This document shows, in pieces, positions 11,821 through 23,336 of a stretch of DNA of 64,000 nucleotides; positions within the stretch are counted from its first letter, which is position 1; every line of letters begins with the position of its first letter. This DNA comes from Rhizoctonia solani (taxonomy: Eukaryota > Basidiomycota > Agaricomycetes > Cantharellales > Ceratobasidiaceae). Both the position numbers and the translations under genes were made by a program. The stretch covers positions 248,001 through 312,000 of the forward strand of contig NC_057379.1 of NCBI RefSeq assembly GCF_016906535.1, written 5' to 3'. The notes beneath the pieces are model-generated. The model saw nothing but the letters and a program-made list of their open reading frames with translations. It ran no database searches and was not told the origin of the DNA.

Positions 11821-14800
11821 TCAAACCTGCATGACATGCATTGCGGAGACGTTTCCTCTTTCATCGCTCTGTTAAGCGACATATCATGAGTATTAAATTT
11901 AAAATATGAAAAAAGGCAAAAAAGTATCTAGACGCACCTGCATACCCAAGACCCTCTCTCCGTCAATCATAACTCCGGACAGCAAAAGTTCTTCACGGGT
12001 AACGACTTCCCGATAGGGCAAGCAACTGACAACGTCGGACTCCCAGTAGTTACTCGCTTTCAAAACGCTTGGCTCGTCCACGATACGAACTTTGTTCCCT
12101 GTCTTGTTCAGGTCGTCCTTATAGCCTCGTCGGATGCCATAGGGGTTAAAGTCCAGTACTCGAACCGGGCGTTCAAAGTTGGCTCCGCCTGGTCCGCCGT
12201 CTGGTATCCATGGGTCGATGTTACCAATAGGAACCGGAGTAGGTTCAATGTCAGGCTGAGTCATGGGCGTGGTTGATTGTTCTTGCCCGCTACTAGTCAA
12301 AATACCACTACCACTACCTTCCGCTTCCCAAACGCCCTCCCCCACTACACCCAGCGTGGCGAACCTCTGCCCATGTGAGATACACGCCCACGCAGGCATC
12401 GGCATTCGTGTTAACAAGCGGGTGATAGGCGGGGCCCAATCGTTCCATTCAAACACCCTCGGCCGATGTGTTTGTCGAGTAGGACCTTGCGCATCGGGAT
12501 CCGCAAATTTCCGCAAGGCGCAGCAGTGCACGAACAAGTTGAAATATAATCGGTCAAGATCGTCTATGGGGGGCTCTTCCTCTTGTTGCTGAGGTGGCTG
12601 TTGCGGCATAACAAGTGGTTCAGGACCGTTTTGAGGGTGGAAGTGAGTTTGCGGCTGTGGTTGAGCTTGAGGTGGGGCTTGGGGCGGGGCTTGAGTTTGG
12701 GTGTGGGTATGAATAGGGGGACCATGGCTATATGCGGCTGCGGCGCCTGCGAGTCCACCACCTTCTTCACCAATAGTGGCGTCGTGAATTTGGATCTGAA
12801 TCGGCTCGTGTCCGCTTGATTCGCTCGAGTGATCAAATACAGACATCAAAGGAGGCTCGGTGGGTATAGGAATGGAAGAAGGGGGCATATGGAGGTCTAT
12901 CCACGGGACAAGAGTCCCTGCTGGTGGTGGGTTCGTATGCGCAGACGTGGAAGCACCGTCGTCAGAAGTTGACTCATAGGTGGTCGAGAATTGATGGTCC
13001 ATCGATGATGTTGACGCACAACCTGGAAATTCATGAATCACTAACCGCGAAAAAAAAATTTAAAAAATTGCAGTACGTACTCGATGAGGTCTCCTCGCTC
13101 CGTTCTCCTTCCTCCCATGCTAATGATCCCTCATCAAGATATACCACCCCCGCAAACACACCGGAGCGAACAGGAACAAGTCCGCTCGAGAGTGCAATGA
13201 TCGCTCGGTCAGGATCCGCATGGAACGCTCGGCGAGGCGCGAACCGTGTTTCCTCTTCTTGTTCTATTTCTTCTTCCTCTTCCTCCTCTTGTCCCTCTAA
13301 TGCTTCTTCGCCCTCGACCGCCTTTTCCTTCCCCTTTCTCTTTTCGTCCTTTTTCAGTCCTTCGGACGCAGTATATCGCCGGAGGTCATATCGCGGCAAT
13401 GGGTCGACCCGGCAAGTCATGATCCCTACGTTCCATTCCTTCTTCGGTTTTGGGAACCGTAAGAGCGAAGATAATAGCGGACGCCGGGTCAGACCGGACA
13501 GACCAGCAGGAGCAACATCGCTTGAACGGTGGTGTTCGCCGAGATGGCTGACGCAAAATATGTGGTTCCCCATGTGGAATGAACGTACGGTTACGCCGGG
13601 CCGTTGAGGTGTCCAACATGCTGGAGCGACCCGTCGTCCCGAATTATCAAACTCGAGATGGTGTGGTGCTCGGCCGATTGGAAAGTCGGCAAATGGACGG
13701 GAAGGTATGGTGTCTTGGTAGAGTGGGTTGTAAGAGGGGTGGGAAGAGGGTAAGAGATGGGCAAAAGAGTATACTCTGAGAGCGGCACCGGCTGCGCTAC
13801 TTGATGGAATAAGAAATGAAGAATCAGAAAGGAATGAAAAGTCGTCGAAATGTATACCGGCCGGAGCGGGATAATCCTAGTAGCGAATTAAAACAGCAAG
13901 GGAGGTACAGAAAAAAAATTACTCACGACTATGATGTCGCCTGTACACCAGTCCCAAATCAAGAGATGAAATGCATGAGATCCCCAAAAGAGGATGCCAA
14001 GAAATGAGTTGTATATTTGAATGGTAAAGTCGGAGATAAAAACATCGGGTGGCTGAGGGTGGGCAAACAGCACAGGGAGCGTTGCCATTGGGTGAGGCTT
14101 GTTACTTGACAAGGTACGGAGATGGATTGGAATTGGTTCATCTATCGCTCTATAACAAAATGAGATTAGATCAAACTGAGAACATACGAACTGACCCTTC
14201 ATGCCTGTGTCCGACCAGTACCACCAGATCTTCCTCGGGGGCGATTGTAAAATCATGAACAAGGATACCGACTCGCTCGTGTGACCACTCGGGAACAGAC
14301 TGGGTGCCATCGCGCGAGGGAAAGACAATAACATCAATGGCGGCGGTAAAGTGGTGGACGTCGTCAATGTCGAACTGTCCAGTGTCAGGAAGAGTGGAGC
14401 GACCGCGAGCAAAAACTCCGCCGGCCAATTCATAGTTTGGACAGTCTCCATTCCAGGGATAATTCTTGTGTGACTTCCACTCGAGCGTGCGCCAGCCTCG
14501 GTCGATTTCTCGCAGCTGAGCTAAGCGGTCAGCGGTCGAGAGCGGACTCTCCAATCCTCCGTCCACTTGGCCCGTTGCAAACAGCTCCATCGGGTACTGG
14601 ATCCGTGCTGTGTTGTCGATCACATGACGTATCTTTCTGCAAACCTGCTCATAGTCAGCCCGCTGACAACTGCACCAACAGAAGAATATGCTCACCAGTC
14701 TACAACGGATAATATCCGGCACTGGCAGACTCTCCAAGATATAGACCCAGACTTCATTGGGCAGTCGACTCGCATAGCTCGTGCTGTAGAACAGACATTG

Positions 14801-14854
14801 TGACCGAGTACTGTTGTTTTGTGTTTGGGGTATACGCCCAGATGGCAAAAGCAT
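11821..14854 (-). CDS. F-box domain protein
   Basis: Large multi-exon protein with an N-terminal F-box (RLPNEVWVYILESLPVPDII, residues about 25-45), the module that binds Skp1 in SCF ubiquitin ligases; F-box proteins choose the substrate. The start is the ATG at 14854. After the F-box come exons with the tryptophan-rich body common in basidiomycete F-box families (GWRTLEW, HERVGILVHDF). The second half holds a glutamate-rich run and a proline/glutamine-rich low-complexity segment (about 12560-12720), then a conserved-looking tail. A GTGCGT donor near 11938 links to the last exon ending at the TGA at 11821. No leucine-rich or WD repeats are seen, so the substrate is unknown. Some internal introns are not fixed to the base. 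Confidence 0.8.
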
Positions 14855-15274
14855 GATCACGGTCGACGTCAAGATACAGAGGCGAGCTCTCGGCGCTTGA
14901 GGGTCTAGCGCTTACCGAACGATCACCGCCAAGACCAAACCCCGACCAATCGTTTTTTGGCAAACCCAATTACATATACATTCCCAACTCGCGTGGCTTG
15001 CATATACGTACTGGGTTCTAGCTCAAGGTGTCCAGTGGAAGGGGCAAGCAAATGTCAAAGGCAAGCTGCTATGCGCGTATACGGGGACTGTGTTGATTAC
15101 GGGCATTACAGACCGCGGCCCGGCCACCGCCATTGACACAAGCTCATGGCAACACCTGGGGAACCCCAATCACGACCTGGCTCACCATGTTCACGCACAC
15201 TGCGTTCAACCGACTCCTCAATTAAGCCCGGACATCAATCAGTCTAGCCCGCTGCTGACCCACACCTTAATTGG
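14855..15274. other. Divergent intergenic region between the F-box gene and the first reductase
   Basis: The two genes are transcribed away from each other, so this stretch should hold both promoters. The only structured element I see is the palindrome at its right edge. Confidence 0.45.
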
Positions 15275-15291
15275 TCGGTCAGACTGACCGA
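15275..15291. promoter_or_regulatory. Perfect palindrome TCGGTCAGACTGACCGA, candidate Zn2Cys6 site
   Basis: A 17-bp inverted repeat reading CGG-N9-CCG, about 80 nt upstream of the first reductase ATG at 15371. Inverted CGG triplets are the usual target of fungal Zn(II)2Cys6 regulators. Nearly the same element sits before the second reductase at 17338-17354. Regulatory function is inferred. Confidence 0.55.
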
Positions 15292-15370
15292 TCAGAGCTA
15301 ACAAGATTTAATTCACAGCGAGCTGGTGAGCGTTTACCAAGAAATCAACTCGTGCTAGTACCGTTCACTT

Positions 15371-16795
15371 ATGCCTTTCATACAATCACCCGCCAAAGTC
15401 CTTCTCACAGGCGCCAATGGTTATTTCGCTATACACGCTATCAAGGACCTCCTCGATCGAGGGTACACCGGTAGGTTTGGCTTTTCTCTACCTCTCTGTA
15501 ATTCTGCTTCTTATTTCCTATACCAGTGGTTGGAACTGTTCGACCAGAGCACAAAGGCGAAGAGCTAATCAAACTATTCCCCTTATACACCGGTAAACTC
15601 ACTTATACAGTGGTTCCCGATATCCTCAAAGTTAGTTGAACAATCGTCTATCAGCAATACTAGAACTCACCGCACAATAATTAAAGACAGGCGCATTCGA
15701 CCAAGTAATCAAAGAAGGAAACTTTGATGCCGTAGCTCACGCTGCATCACCTGTCGTCGTTCCAGGTGGCACAATCCAAGGTAGGACCATACTTCTTGTC
15801 CCTTCCACTTTGCTCACTTTTGGATAGATTTTGTCAAGCCTGCGATAGATGGAACAGTTGGAATTCTCGACAGCATCAAGGCTTACGGGTAGGTCCCGAG
15901 TATGAGAATAAAACACGCATATATTGACGGCATTCCATAGCCGAACCGTTAAACGAGTAACCATCGTATCGTCTACCGCTGCAATGAACACCTTCCAGAA
16001 GGGAGTAAAACACAACGAGGTAACACTGCTTCTCAATTTACGCCTATCTCACACTGATATGGAAATGCTCTAGACACACTGGAGCGAATTCATAATCAAA
16101 CTCGTTGAACAACAGGGAAACAACGCACCTTCCATGGTACTTTACAGTTACTCGAAAACCCTCGCGGAAAAGGCCGTGTGGAATGGTGGTCCGAGAACGA
16201 GAAGCATGTCGACTGGGATTTGGTCACTATCAAGCCTAGTTTTGTACGTCCTGCCTTTTCTCCGATATTTCTTGTTTCGTGTCGTTCAAATCGGGCCCGT
16301 AGATGGTTGGTGAACCAATCCACGCGGTCACATCCAGAGACCAACTTTCATCCACGAACGAAGTTCTTTCGGCCATCTCTAAACCTCACGATGACCCAAC
16401 CCAGGGGCCATGGACCATTGTCCACGTAAGAGATGTTGCTGTCATCCATTCAGCTATACTCGAGAAAAATGAACACTTGGGCGGAAGAAGAGTGATTACT
16501 GTAGGAAGTGAACCAAGCTGGCAAGATATGTGTAAGTCCCTTCCCCCACCCTTTTCTTTCTCTTTTTCTCCTGCGATTCTGGAGCTGAAATTATCGATTA
16601 GATGACGCCTTTGCTGACTTCTCCGGTGTGCCCAAGGGGAGTCCGGGTGTTGGAACCACGTCTGGCACTGGATCCCCGAGTTGGGATACCAGTTTTGCTC
16701 GTGAACTTCTTGGAAGGGACTTTATGGGTACTAAGGAGACTTTGGTTGAGACTGAACAGTATTACCGAAAGAAAGGCTGGTCGTTTTTTGTTTGA
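15371..16795 (+). pseudogene. NAD(P)-dependent reductase (extended SDR), copy 1, frameshifted
   Basis: Dihydroflavonol-4-reductase / ketoreductase-like short-chain dehydrogenase. Exon 1 begins at the ATG at 15371 with the nucleotide-binding motif TGANGYFA; AHAASPVV follows, then the active-site YSYSK (Y-x-x-x-K) and TLAEKA. Intron positions match copy 2. At about 16179-16183 the sequence TGGAATGG should be TGGGAATGG by comparison with copy 2: before it the frame reads EKAVW, after it EWWSENEKHVDWDL in another frame. All downstream exons are intact up to RKKGWSFFV and the stop at 16795. It is therefore either a very young pseudogene cut just after the catalytic lysine, or an intact gene with a one-base assembly error. 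Confidence 0.82.
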
Positions 16796-17337
16796 GGTGC
16801 GAATGTGACACTCAAGAGAGCAATATGAGATTGTGTACTATGGATTCGTGTGCTTGTATTCAACGTTTTGGACATTGAATAGATGGGATACGAGCCGCCA
16901 GCTACATTCTTCAGATATATAAACTAAATGTGAAGCCTCACCTCAATGAATCTGCCAAGACAAAAACCACGAGAAGTCCTATCAAAAGATAACTATATAG
17001 CTATTTTCATGCGCCAGTTGTAAAAGTGTCAAGCGATTGTATTGGTGTCACAGTAGATTGACAAACACTGACAAACAAATTGACCAGCTCAGGTCCTGGG
17101 ATGGTTATAGGCGTATTACCACATTGTTTATGAGACCACCAGTAGGCAGGCAGCGTATCCCACGACTCATCCACCCGTAAAAGCATAGATGGGACAGCCA
17201 TCACCAATAATGTGATAATCAATTATTATTTCAGGCTCAAACTAAGCTCGGCACGTTCACCCCCTCTTTCCAAATTAGGTCCGGGCATCGGATATAGCAG
17301 ACCGGCTGCTGACCGACGAAGCCGACAACTCGTTTGG
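16796..17337. other. Intergenic between the tandem reductases
   Basis: Holds the 3' flank of copy 1 and the promoter of copy 2. The segment just before the second palindrome repeats the CTGCTGACC motif found before the first, so the promoter was duplicated together with the gene. Confidence 0.5.
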
Positions 17338-17354
17338 TCGGTCAGACAGACCGA
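17338..17354. promoter_or_regulatory. Near-palindrome TCGGTCAGACAGACCGA, candidate Zn2Cys6 site
   Basis: Same CGG-N9-CCG arrangement as the element at 15275, differing at one base, and 77 nt before the ATG of reductase copy 2. The conserved spacing to both starts supports a shared operator. Confidence 0.55.
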
Positions 17355-17430
17355 TCCAAGCAGTATGTATTTAACGCAATGCTCGAAGTAAGTGAATCCA
17401 TACCACTCGACGAGACACTTACTATTGAAC

Positions 17431-18855
17431 ATGCCTTTTATTCAAGCCCCTGCCAAGATCCTGCTCACGGGCGCCAATGGCTACTATGCAGCACATGTCA
17501 TCAAAGACCTCCTTGACCATGGATATGCCGGTAACATTTTCGGCTCTTATCTGTTCCATTAACGTTTGACCTTTCTCTGTCTAGTCGTTGGAACTGTTCG
17601 CTCCGAATCCAAAGGCCAAGAATTAGCCAAAATCTTCCCCGAGCACGCCGAAAAATTCAGCTATGCGGTAGTTCCGGATATCGTCAAGGTGTGTTTCAGT
17701 TTCATTCCTATAGAAGGCAGGCTAATAACAATGCTAACAATAGGCCGGAGCATTCGATCAAGTTATCGAGCAAGGAGGTTTTGATGCTGTTGCGCATGCC
17801 GCATCGCCAGTGGTTGTTCCGGGGGGCACATTCGAAGGTACAGTCTGACCTTTTCGTAAAGCTACTATCACAATAGCTAAGAAATAAACAAAAATGAAGA
17901 TTTCGTCAAGCCAGCCATTGATGGGACAGTCGGGATTCTCGACAGTATCAAGTCTTACGGGTACGTATGCACTTCTCAAGAGAATATATGGCGCATATAT
18001 TCACAGACAGGTAGGCAAACCGTCAAACGGGTAATTGTCACATCATCCACAGTGTCAGTGTATACCTCTCAAAAAGACGTCGTGCATAACGAAGTAAGCT
18101 TTCCTCTCTTCACTTTGGTCGCCCATCGTTGATTTGGGGTTCAGACGCACTGGAATGAGCCCATCATAAAACATGTTGAGGAACAAGGAGAAAAGGCGGC
18201 CTCCATTATGATTTACATCTACTCCAAAACTCTTGCTGAGAAGGCTATCTGGAAGTGGTGGTCCGAAAACAAGCAAGGCGTCAATTGGGATCTAGCAACC
18301 ATCAACCCTTCGTTTGTAAGTCCTCGCCCTTTTAAAGCGCTACCTTGACTGATGAGGTTCCCGAATTAAAGATGATTGGAGCACCCATAAACGCTGTTTC
18401 CTCCCGAGATCAACTAACATCCACCAACGCGGTTCTCTCCTCCATCCTTGCCCCGCACACGGACCTGTCCGAGAGAGCATGGCCTGTCACACACGTCCGA
18501 GATGTCGCAGCCATCCACTCGGCATTGTTCGAACGTGCGGAAGACGTAAGCGGCAGAAGGGTTATCGTCGTAGGTAGTGAGCCCAGTTGGCAGGATATGT
18601 GTACGTGAATTTCCCACGCGTCGCTTCTAACCTTGGACTGCGCTGATGTTAAACACTTCAGACGACGCGCTTGCGCAATTCTCGGGAGTTCCTAAAGGGG
18701 TTCCCGGTGTAGGAACTAATCCAGATACCGGATCCCCGTCATGGGATACAACATACGCCCGTGAGCTACTTGGGAAGGAGTTTATCGGGACGAAGGATAT
18801 GTTCATCGAGACTGAGGAGTATTACAGGCAAAAGGGATGGTCGTACTTTGTTTGA
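17431..18855 (+). CDS. NAD(P)-dependent reductase (extended SDR), copy 2, intact
   Basis: Intact paralogue of the preceding gene. From the ATG at 17431 the protein opens MPFIQAPAKILLTGANGYYA, giving the Rossmann TGxxGxxA motif, then AHAASPVVVPGG, the catalytic YIYSK, and KWWSENKQGVNWDL where copy 1 is broken. Later blocks SREQLTST-like and THVRDVAAIH are typical of cinnamoyl-CoA reductase/DFR-like fungal enzymes. It ends KGWSYFV. Seven or so short introns share positions with copy 1. The substrate is unknown; the family reduces carbonyls with NADPH, often aldehydes or ketones, in the cytosol. The palindrome upstream suggests induction by a dedicated zinc-cluster regulator. Confidence 0.9.
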
Positions 18856-19445
18856 AGTGCAGAAGGCGTCTGTGATTCTCGTGATGAGTTAATACATGCG
18901 GTATCGATTGATGAAATTCTGTGCTTTAACACGTAAGATAATGTACAGACAGAATATGCAAACATACAATCACAACACGCTCACGAGTCGAGGCCCATAG
19001 ATTCTAAAATCGATAAAGGACCTTTGAGATCAGTTTATCAAACGCGCGAGGCGGACGTGTCAATGGATGCGAAGCAGAAAACATTCTGATGGCCAAGTAC
19101 CACACTGTACTTCTAGTACTGGTAGAGGGCTCACAAGGGAAGTAGAATCCAAACGGGCATCAAAAATATGTCTACGGTGTTGCGCCACGACTGTTATGTC
19201 CGTCGTGTTCTGGTATCCCTTGCTTGCACACCCATTAATCTTGTCATTAACCTAATATGGCAAGTCGAATCGCATCTAGAACATCAAAAAGCCACTCTCA
19301 ACTCAATCAAATTCAGAATCCATAATCATATTCAATATGTCTCTTCCTTCATACAGATACTCGTACATCGTAAACAAGAGCCAATCTATCCAGCCCTGGG
19401 TTCTCTCGGTTCTAAAATGAACAAAGGAAAGAATCAATAAAACAC
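18856..19445. other. Intergenic, convergent gene ends
   Basis: Between the reductase stop and the end of the eIF3g gene. Short frames only, no recognisable element. Confidence 0.45.
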
Positions 19446-20798
19446 TCATATATTCATTCTGGGATCTAACAACTTACGCGACCACTGGACGCTCAGAATC
19501 AGATTGTCGTAGCCTATAAACGCAAAGCACATCAGTCTAGAAGTAGAGTTGAGACGACAAGGAAGAGAAGAATGCTTACCCATGCCATGGACTTTTTGCA
19601 TCGCCCTCTCCGCATTCGCCTTTTCCTCGAAACTGACAAACGCGTATCCTTTGCCGGCACCGGTTTCGCGATCCCGACCAACGTAAACACGCGCAACGCG
19701 CCCGAACCTTTAACCCAGTGTCACTAAACATCAATCAATTACAGGAGAGTGAAAAAAGCAAAATCATACTTGGAGAATAGATCGCGCAAATCGTCTTCTT
19801 GTGTATCCTCGCTAACGTTTGTAACACGCAGAGTGGGAAGGTCGTCTCTGTTGTTTCGGAACATGGTTTCTCCGCCACGGCCCGCACCAGCACCAGCACG
19901 CATAGAGGGAGGAACATATTTTCCTCCTTTGATCGCGCGCATAAACACCAGTATTGCCAGTTTGGAGCCAACTGAACTTACCAGTGGGTTGTTCAGGACG
20001 AGCAGCGGGGCCATCCTCCGGTGGAGGCATATCATCGCCTACACATACAACATCCAGTCAGACCAAGCGAACTACACGATTGGGTAACGAAACGTACTAG
20101 TACCAAGTCCAAGAGTCTCCTTGTAAGGACACTTGGTGGTAAAGTGGTCTCCCTGGCAAACACGACACAAAATCTTCTTGCCACCAAGCGCAGCACGGGC
20201 GGCAGCATCTGGATCGGGTTCAGGTTCCGAGTTCTATACAAGGAAATAAAAGAAAAGTCAGTGAGATATCATCCGTGGCAAATAATAAATCAAGTGGCAA
20301 TAAATCGAACCTTGGGTCCAGCGCTCAACTTTAATCCCAGTGCCTCTCCGACCGTTGTAGTAGCACGATCCGGGCCTGGCTTGTTACCCTTTTCGTTCCC
20401 AAATTTGACCCATTGTTTGCGTTCAGCTGTGGCGTGATCGACGAGGGCTTTTTTGAGTGTGCGTTTTATGCGGCGGGTCGTCTGTATGTGGAATGAGAGT
20501 GCGTGGTTTCTAATCGAGGAAAAGATGGATCTTACTTTAATGCGCTTTCCCTCTTCGTTTGTGCTGTATTCGATAATAGTACGGATTCCATTCTCGTCTA
20601 CGGTATCCGAGTTCTGTGGCAAGTCTACAAGGAGGGTCAAGGGCCGCTCTGGGGTATCTTATGTCTGGCCACACTTACCACTGAATTCGTCAACGTCATC
20701 TGCCCAAGAGGCCTTTGGAGGTGCTCTGATTCACAGAAATATTATTCTTCATGAAAGAAATCGCAAGCAGCAATGGAGACGTACGCTACGGCTGCCAT
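19446..20798 (-). CDS. TIF35: Eukaryotic translation initiation factor 3 subunit G
   Basis: eIF3g of the eIF3 complex, which promotes scanning and reinitiation on the 40S ribosome. The first exon is only ATGGCAGCC (20798-20790), then an intron. Exon 2 carries the conserved SWADDVDE. Later exons give TTRRIKRTLKK, the zinc-knuckle CRVCQGDHFTTKCPYK with the C-C-H-C pattern, GKYVPPSMR, and a C-terminal RRM with RNP2-like LRVTNV and RNP1 GKGYAFVSF. Two introns interrupt the RRM. The last exon reads GYDNLILSVQWS, after which the simplest reading stops at the TGA at 19446; the final few residues are uncertain. About eight introns, all short. Confidence 0.95.
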
Positions 20799-20902
20799 GA
20801 TGGTCAAGTGTGGGTGATCGTCGTAAATTGTAGAGTGGACCCTGATTAGTCACGTCTCTAATCTGACAGCCAATCTATTGTATGCTCCGGGCCCAATGAC
20901 AA

Positions 20903-20984
20903 GACGGCTTAGCAAAGTGGTTACTGCGATTGATTCGAAATCAATTCCTCTCTGAGGGCGTAGGTTCGAGTCCTACAGTCGTCG
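20903..20984 (+). tRNA. tRNA-Ser(CGA)
   Basis: Acceptor arms GACGGCT / AGTCGTC pair fully (one G-T), with discriminator G. The anticodon stem ATTGA/TCAAT encloses TTCGAAA, so the anticodon is CGA. A class II variable arm and a perfect T arm GTAGG-TTCGAGT-CCTAC follow. No intron. It lies 105 nt before the eIF3g start on the opposite strand. Confidence 0.93.
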
Positions 20985-22227
20985 CTCGGTTTCATTTTTC
21001 TTCGGGATCGAGGGGGGCTTGATTGCAATCATATCCGGAACCCGCGGACTTGGAGATCATGATCGCTCTTCTACTTGTTTGTTGATATCTTAATTGTGTG
21101 TCATCCATACATGACGGCGGCGTTGATAGACTTGGGGCTGGGGGCTCTTGTTGGGTCGTCCACCCTTGAGACCAAGGCGTGTGTCAATATGCCATCTAAT
21201 AGATAACCAAAGCGGTAGACAAGACTTGTCATTCACTGGTTACGCTCACGAGCTAATTCCTACTCACAAGGGGTCCCCTCACGGTCTGAGTTCAAAGGAT
21301 GCAATTAATTCGAAGTCTGATCATGGAATGAAGCCGAATGAAAGCTCACTTGCCGTTTGACCCCCCAGATCTCATAGACCAATACAACAGTAATGATAAT
21401 CAGGCACAACATGAGAGAGAAGACTGAATCTATGACACACACACACGGATAAATGTATTAATATTATAAACACCGCTTCCATTCTATACACTCTGAACAC
21501 CCATACATCCGCTTTTGTGATAATCATTCAGGCGGGGCGCAGCGACCCAAGAATTAGCCAGGAATGCTTGTTACATGTTCAAGCGTGGGCGGAAGAAAGG
21601 AGAACACACTCGTGTGTATCAGGAACTTGAGAAGACTGGTCAAGAATAGAGTCCGTGAAGAGACCTGGACACTGCCCGTCGTGGCCCAAGCGCACGATGT
21701 TTGTGCATGTCGTGCTATGGTCATAGCCTCCCTCCCCTTCAGTCAGGACTACCTGCCACGACGCATACACCACCCAGCTCGAATGTTGATACTTCCCACG
21801 AGGACGAGATTAAGCTTTTATATTTTATCGATCGACGTGGTGTCCACACCTCATCGTCCTCACGGTCGGATTCCTTATCCGGAATTTGCACTCATGGCTT
21901 ATTGTCCGGATTGATCAGAATCGGGGACAGGACCCTGAGCCAAACATGGGAGGCTCACTGTCCGGTACTCATCAACTGCATTGTCGTGCACAATAGATTC
22001 ATCAAGGTCATAGCCAGCTGTGTATATTACAGGTGTTAAATAGGTGAGGCATCACAGGGAAGATCTCTTCAACGTCCCCCGAACGCTCTCCCCTGCCCTG
22101 CCCTTGCCGTAGCCGTAGTCGTACCTGCATCGATCACAAGCCAGGCCCAGTCTATTGTCTGTGTCTCAGATCGAGTCTGCTTATTATCCGCCTCACCGCA
22201 CCTACTCTTCCCGCATCTCTGTTCACC
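20985..22227. other. Intergenic, no gene supported
   Basis: Contains short frames on both strands at 21564-21914 and 21701-22039, without domains or convincing splice partners, and a short CA repeat near 21437. The right part should be the promoter of the membrane protein gene. Confidence 0.45.
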
Positions 22228-23336
22228 ATGGTCGGTCAGGCATTCTTCGCACTCAAGCACAAGCTTTTCCCCTCGTTCGAGGCGAAGAGGTATCATTTGC
22301 AGTTCAGGCATGCTGCGCTCGGTGCGTCGAATTAATTTACCACTTGATTAAAATTTCACTAATTTTATGATACTTAGTGTTGATGATGCTCACATGCGCC
22401 TCCTTCACTCTTCCTGCCTACCATCAGACGATGCCTTTTGAGGATTCAGACTACTTTGGATCCCCCGAATTGCCTGTCGAGAGCTCGTATGCCCGTAAGC
22501 GCCAGTTCATCCGGTTCTGCCCATAACTCTCATCGCTCACTCTTATCAAATAGGCATCCATCGCTTTGTGGGCGGTATCTTCTACTACAACATCGTCGTC
22601 TCCTTCTGGATCGCCTTTTGCCTCTGTGCCGAGGGCATTCTACAACGTTCGTCGCCGGTCTGGTACGAGTTCGCCTGGGTGGGCCTTACCATCGTTGGAG
22701 AGCTCGTCTGCCTCGGCCTCATGGCCTCGAGCCGCCCCGATGCATGCGACTACCACTTTGGCATTGACCGCACCTTACCCCTCAACGGCAAGTTCACTCC
22801 TCAAAACTCGATCACGAGTCTCTGCTCCAACTGGCGAGGAATGACCGGACTGTTGGCTGCTATCGCTGCGCTTTGTGAGTTGCATCCTCGCCATAGGTTA
22901 TATAAGATTGAAAACTAATTCCGATTCGATCCTAGTCGTCCTGCATATGACTTGGCACATTATTATCGCTGCCCGTTACATGCGTGTCCGCCCTGGCTAC
23001 CTCACCAACCCCATCCCCGACTACCGCTGGACCCTCACCCGCGCTCTCGACCGCCTCGAGCCCCAATCCCCATCCACTGACGTCGAAAAAGCCGCCGCCG
23101 CCAAGGAAAAACAACTCGAGACGACCTCGAGCGATTTCACGTCTAGGGCGACCGACTCGGTATCTTTCCCGCTCACCCCCACATCCGAAGACTACTCTAA
23201 CTTTTCCCGGTTGCCGGCCAACCCCAAGCCCGTGATCCTCGAACAGAGCACGGTCACGAGGAGCGATACGAGTTCGATCGTCGAGGCCGAGGGAGCGGGC
23301 AAAGTCCACGCGCCGTTTTCGTATGACTCCAAGTAA
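22228..23336 (+). CDS. Four-helix membrane protein of unknown function
   Basis: I do not recognise the family. Exons 22228-22321, 22378-22494, 22554 to about 22874 and about 22936-23336 join in phase. The protein has four hydrophobic segments: HAALVLMMLTCASFTL, GGIFYYNIVVSFWIAFCL, WVGLTIVGELVCLGLM and LLAAIAALFVLHMTWHIII. The first loop is acidic and the second loop has two cysteines. A hydrophilic C-terminal tail of about 110 residues rich in serine and proline follows. This four-helix layout with a long cytosolic tail is MARVEL-like, but that is only a resemblance. The last three exons have CG-rich third positions and look well expressed. Confidence 0.8.

Noticed and set aside
12263..12836. 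Open frames antisense to the F-box protein
   Set aside because: Shadows of the proline/glutamine-rich coding segment; no start context or domain.
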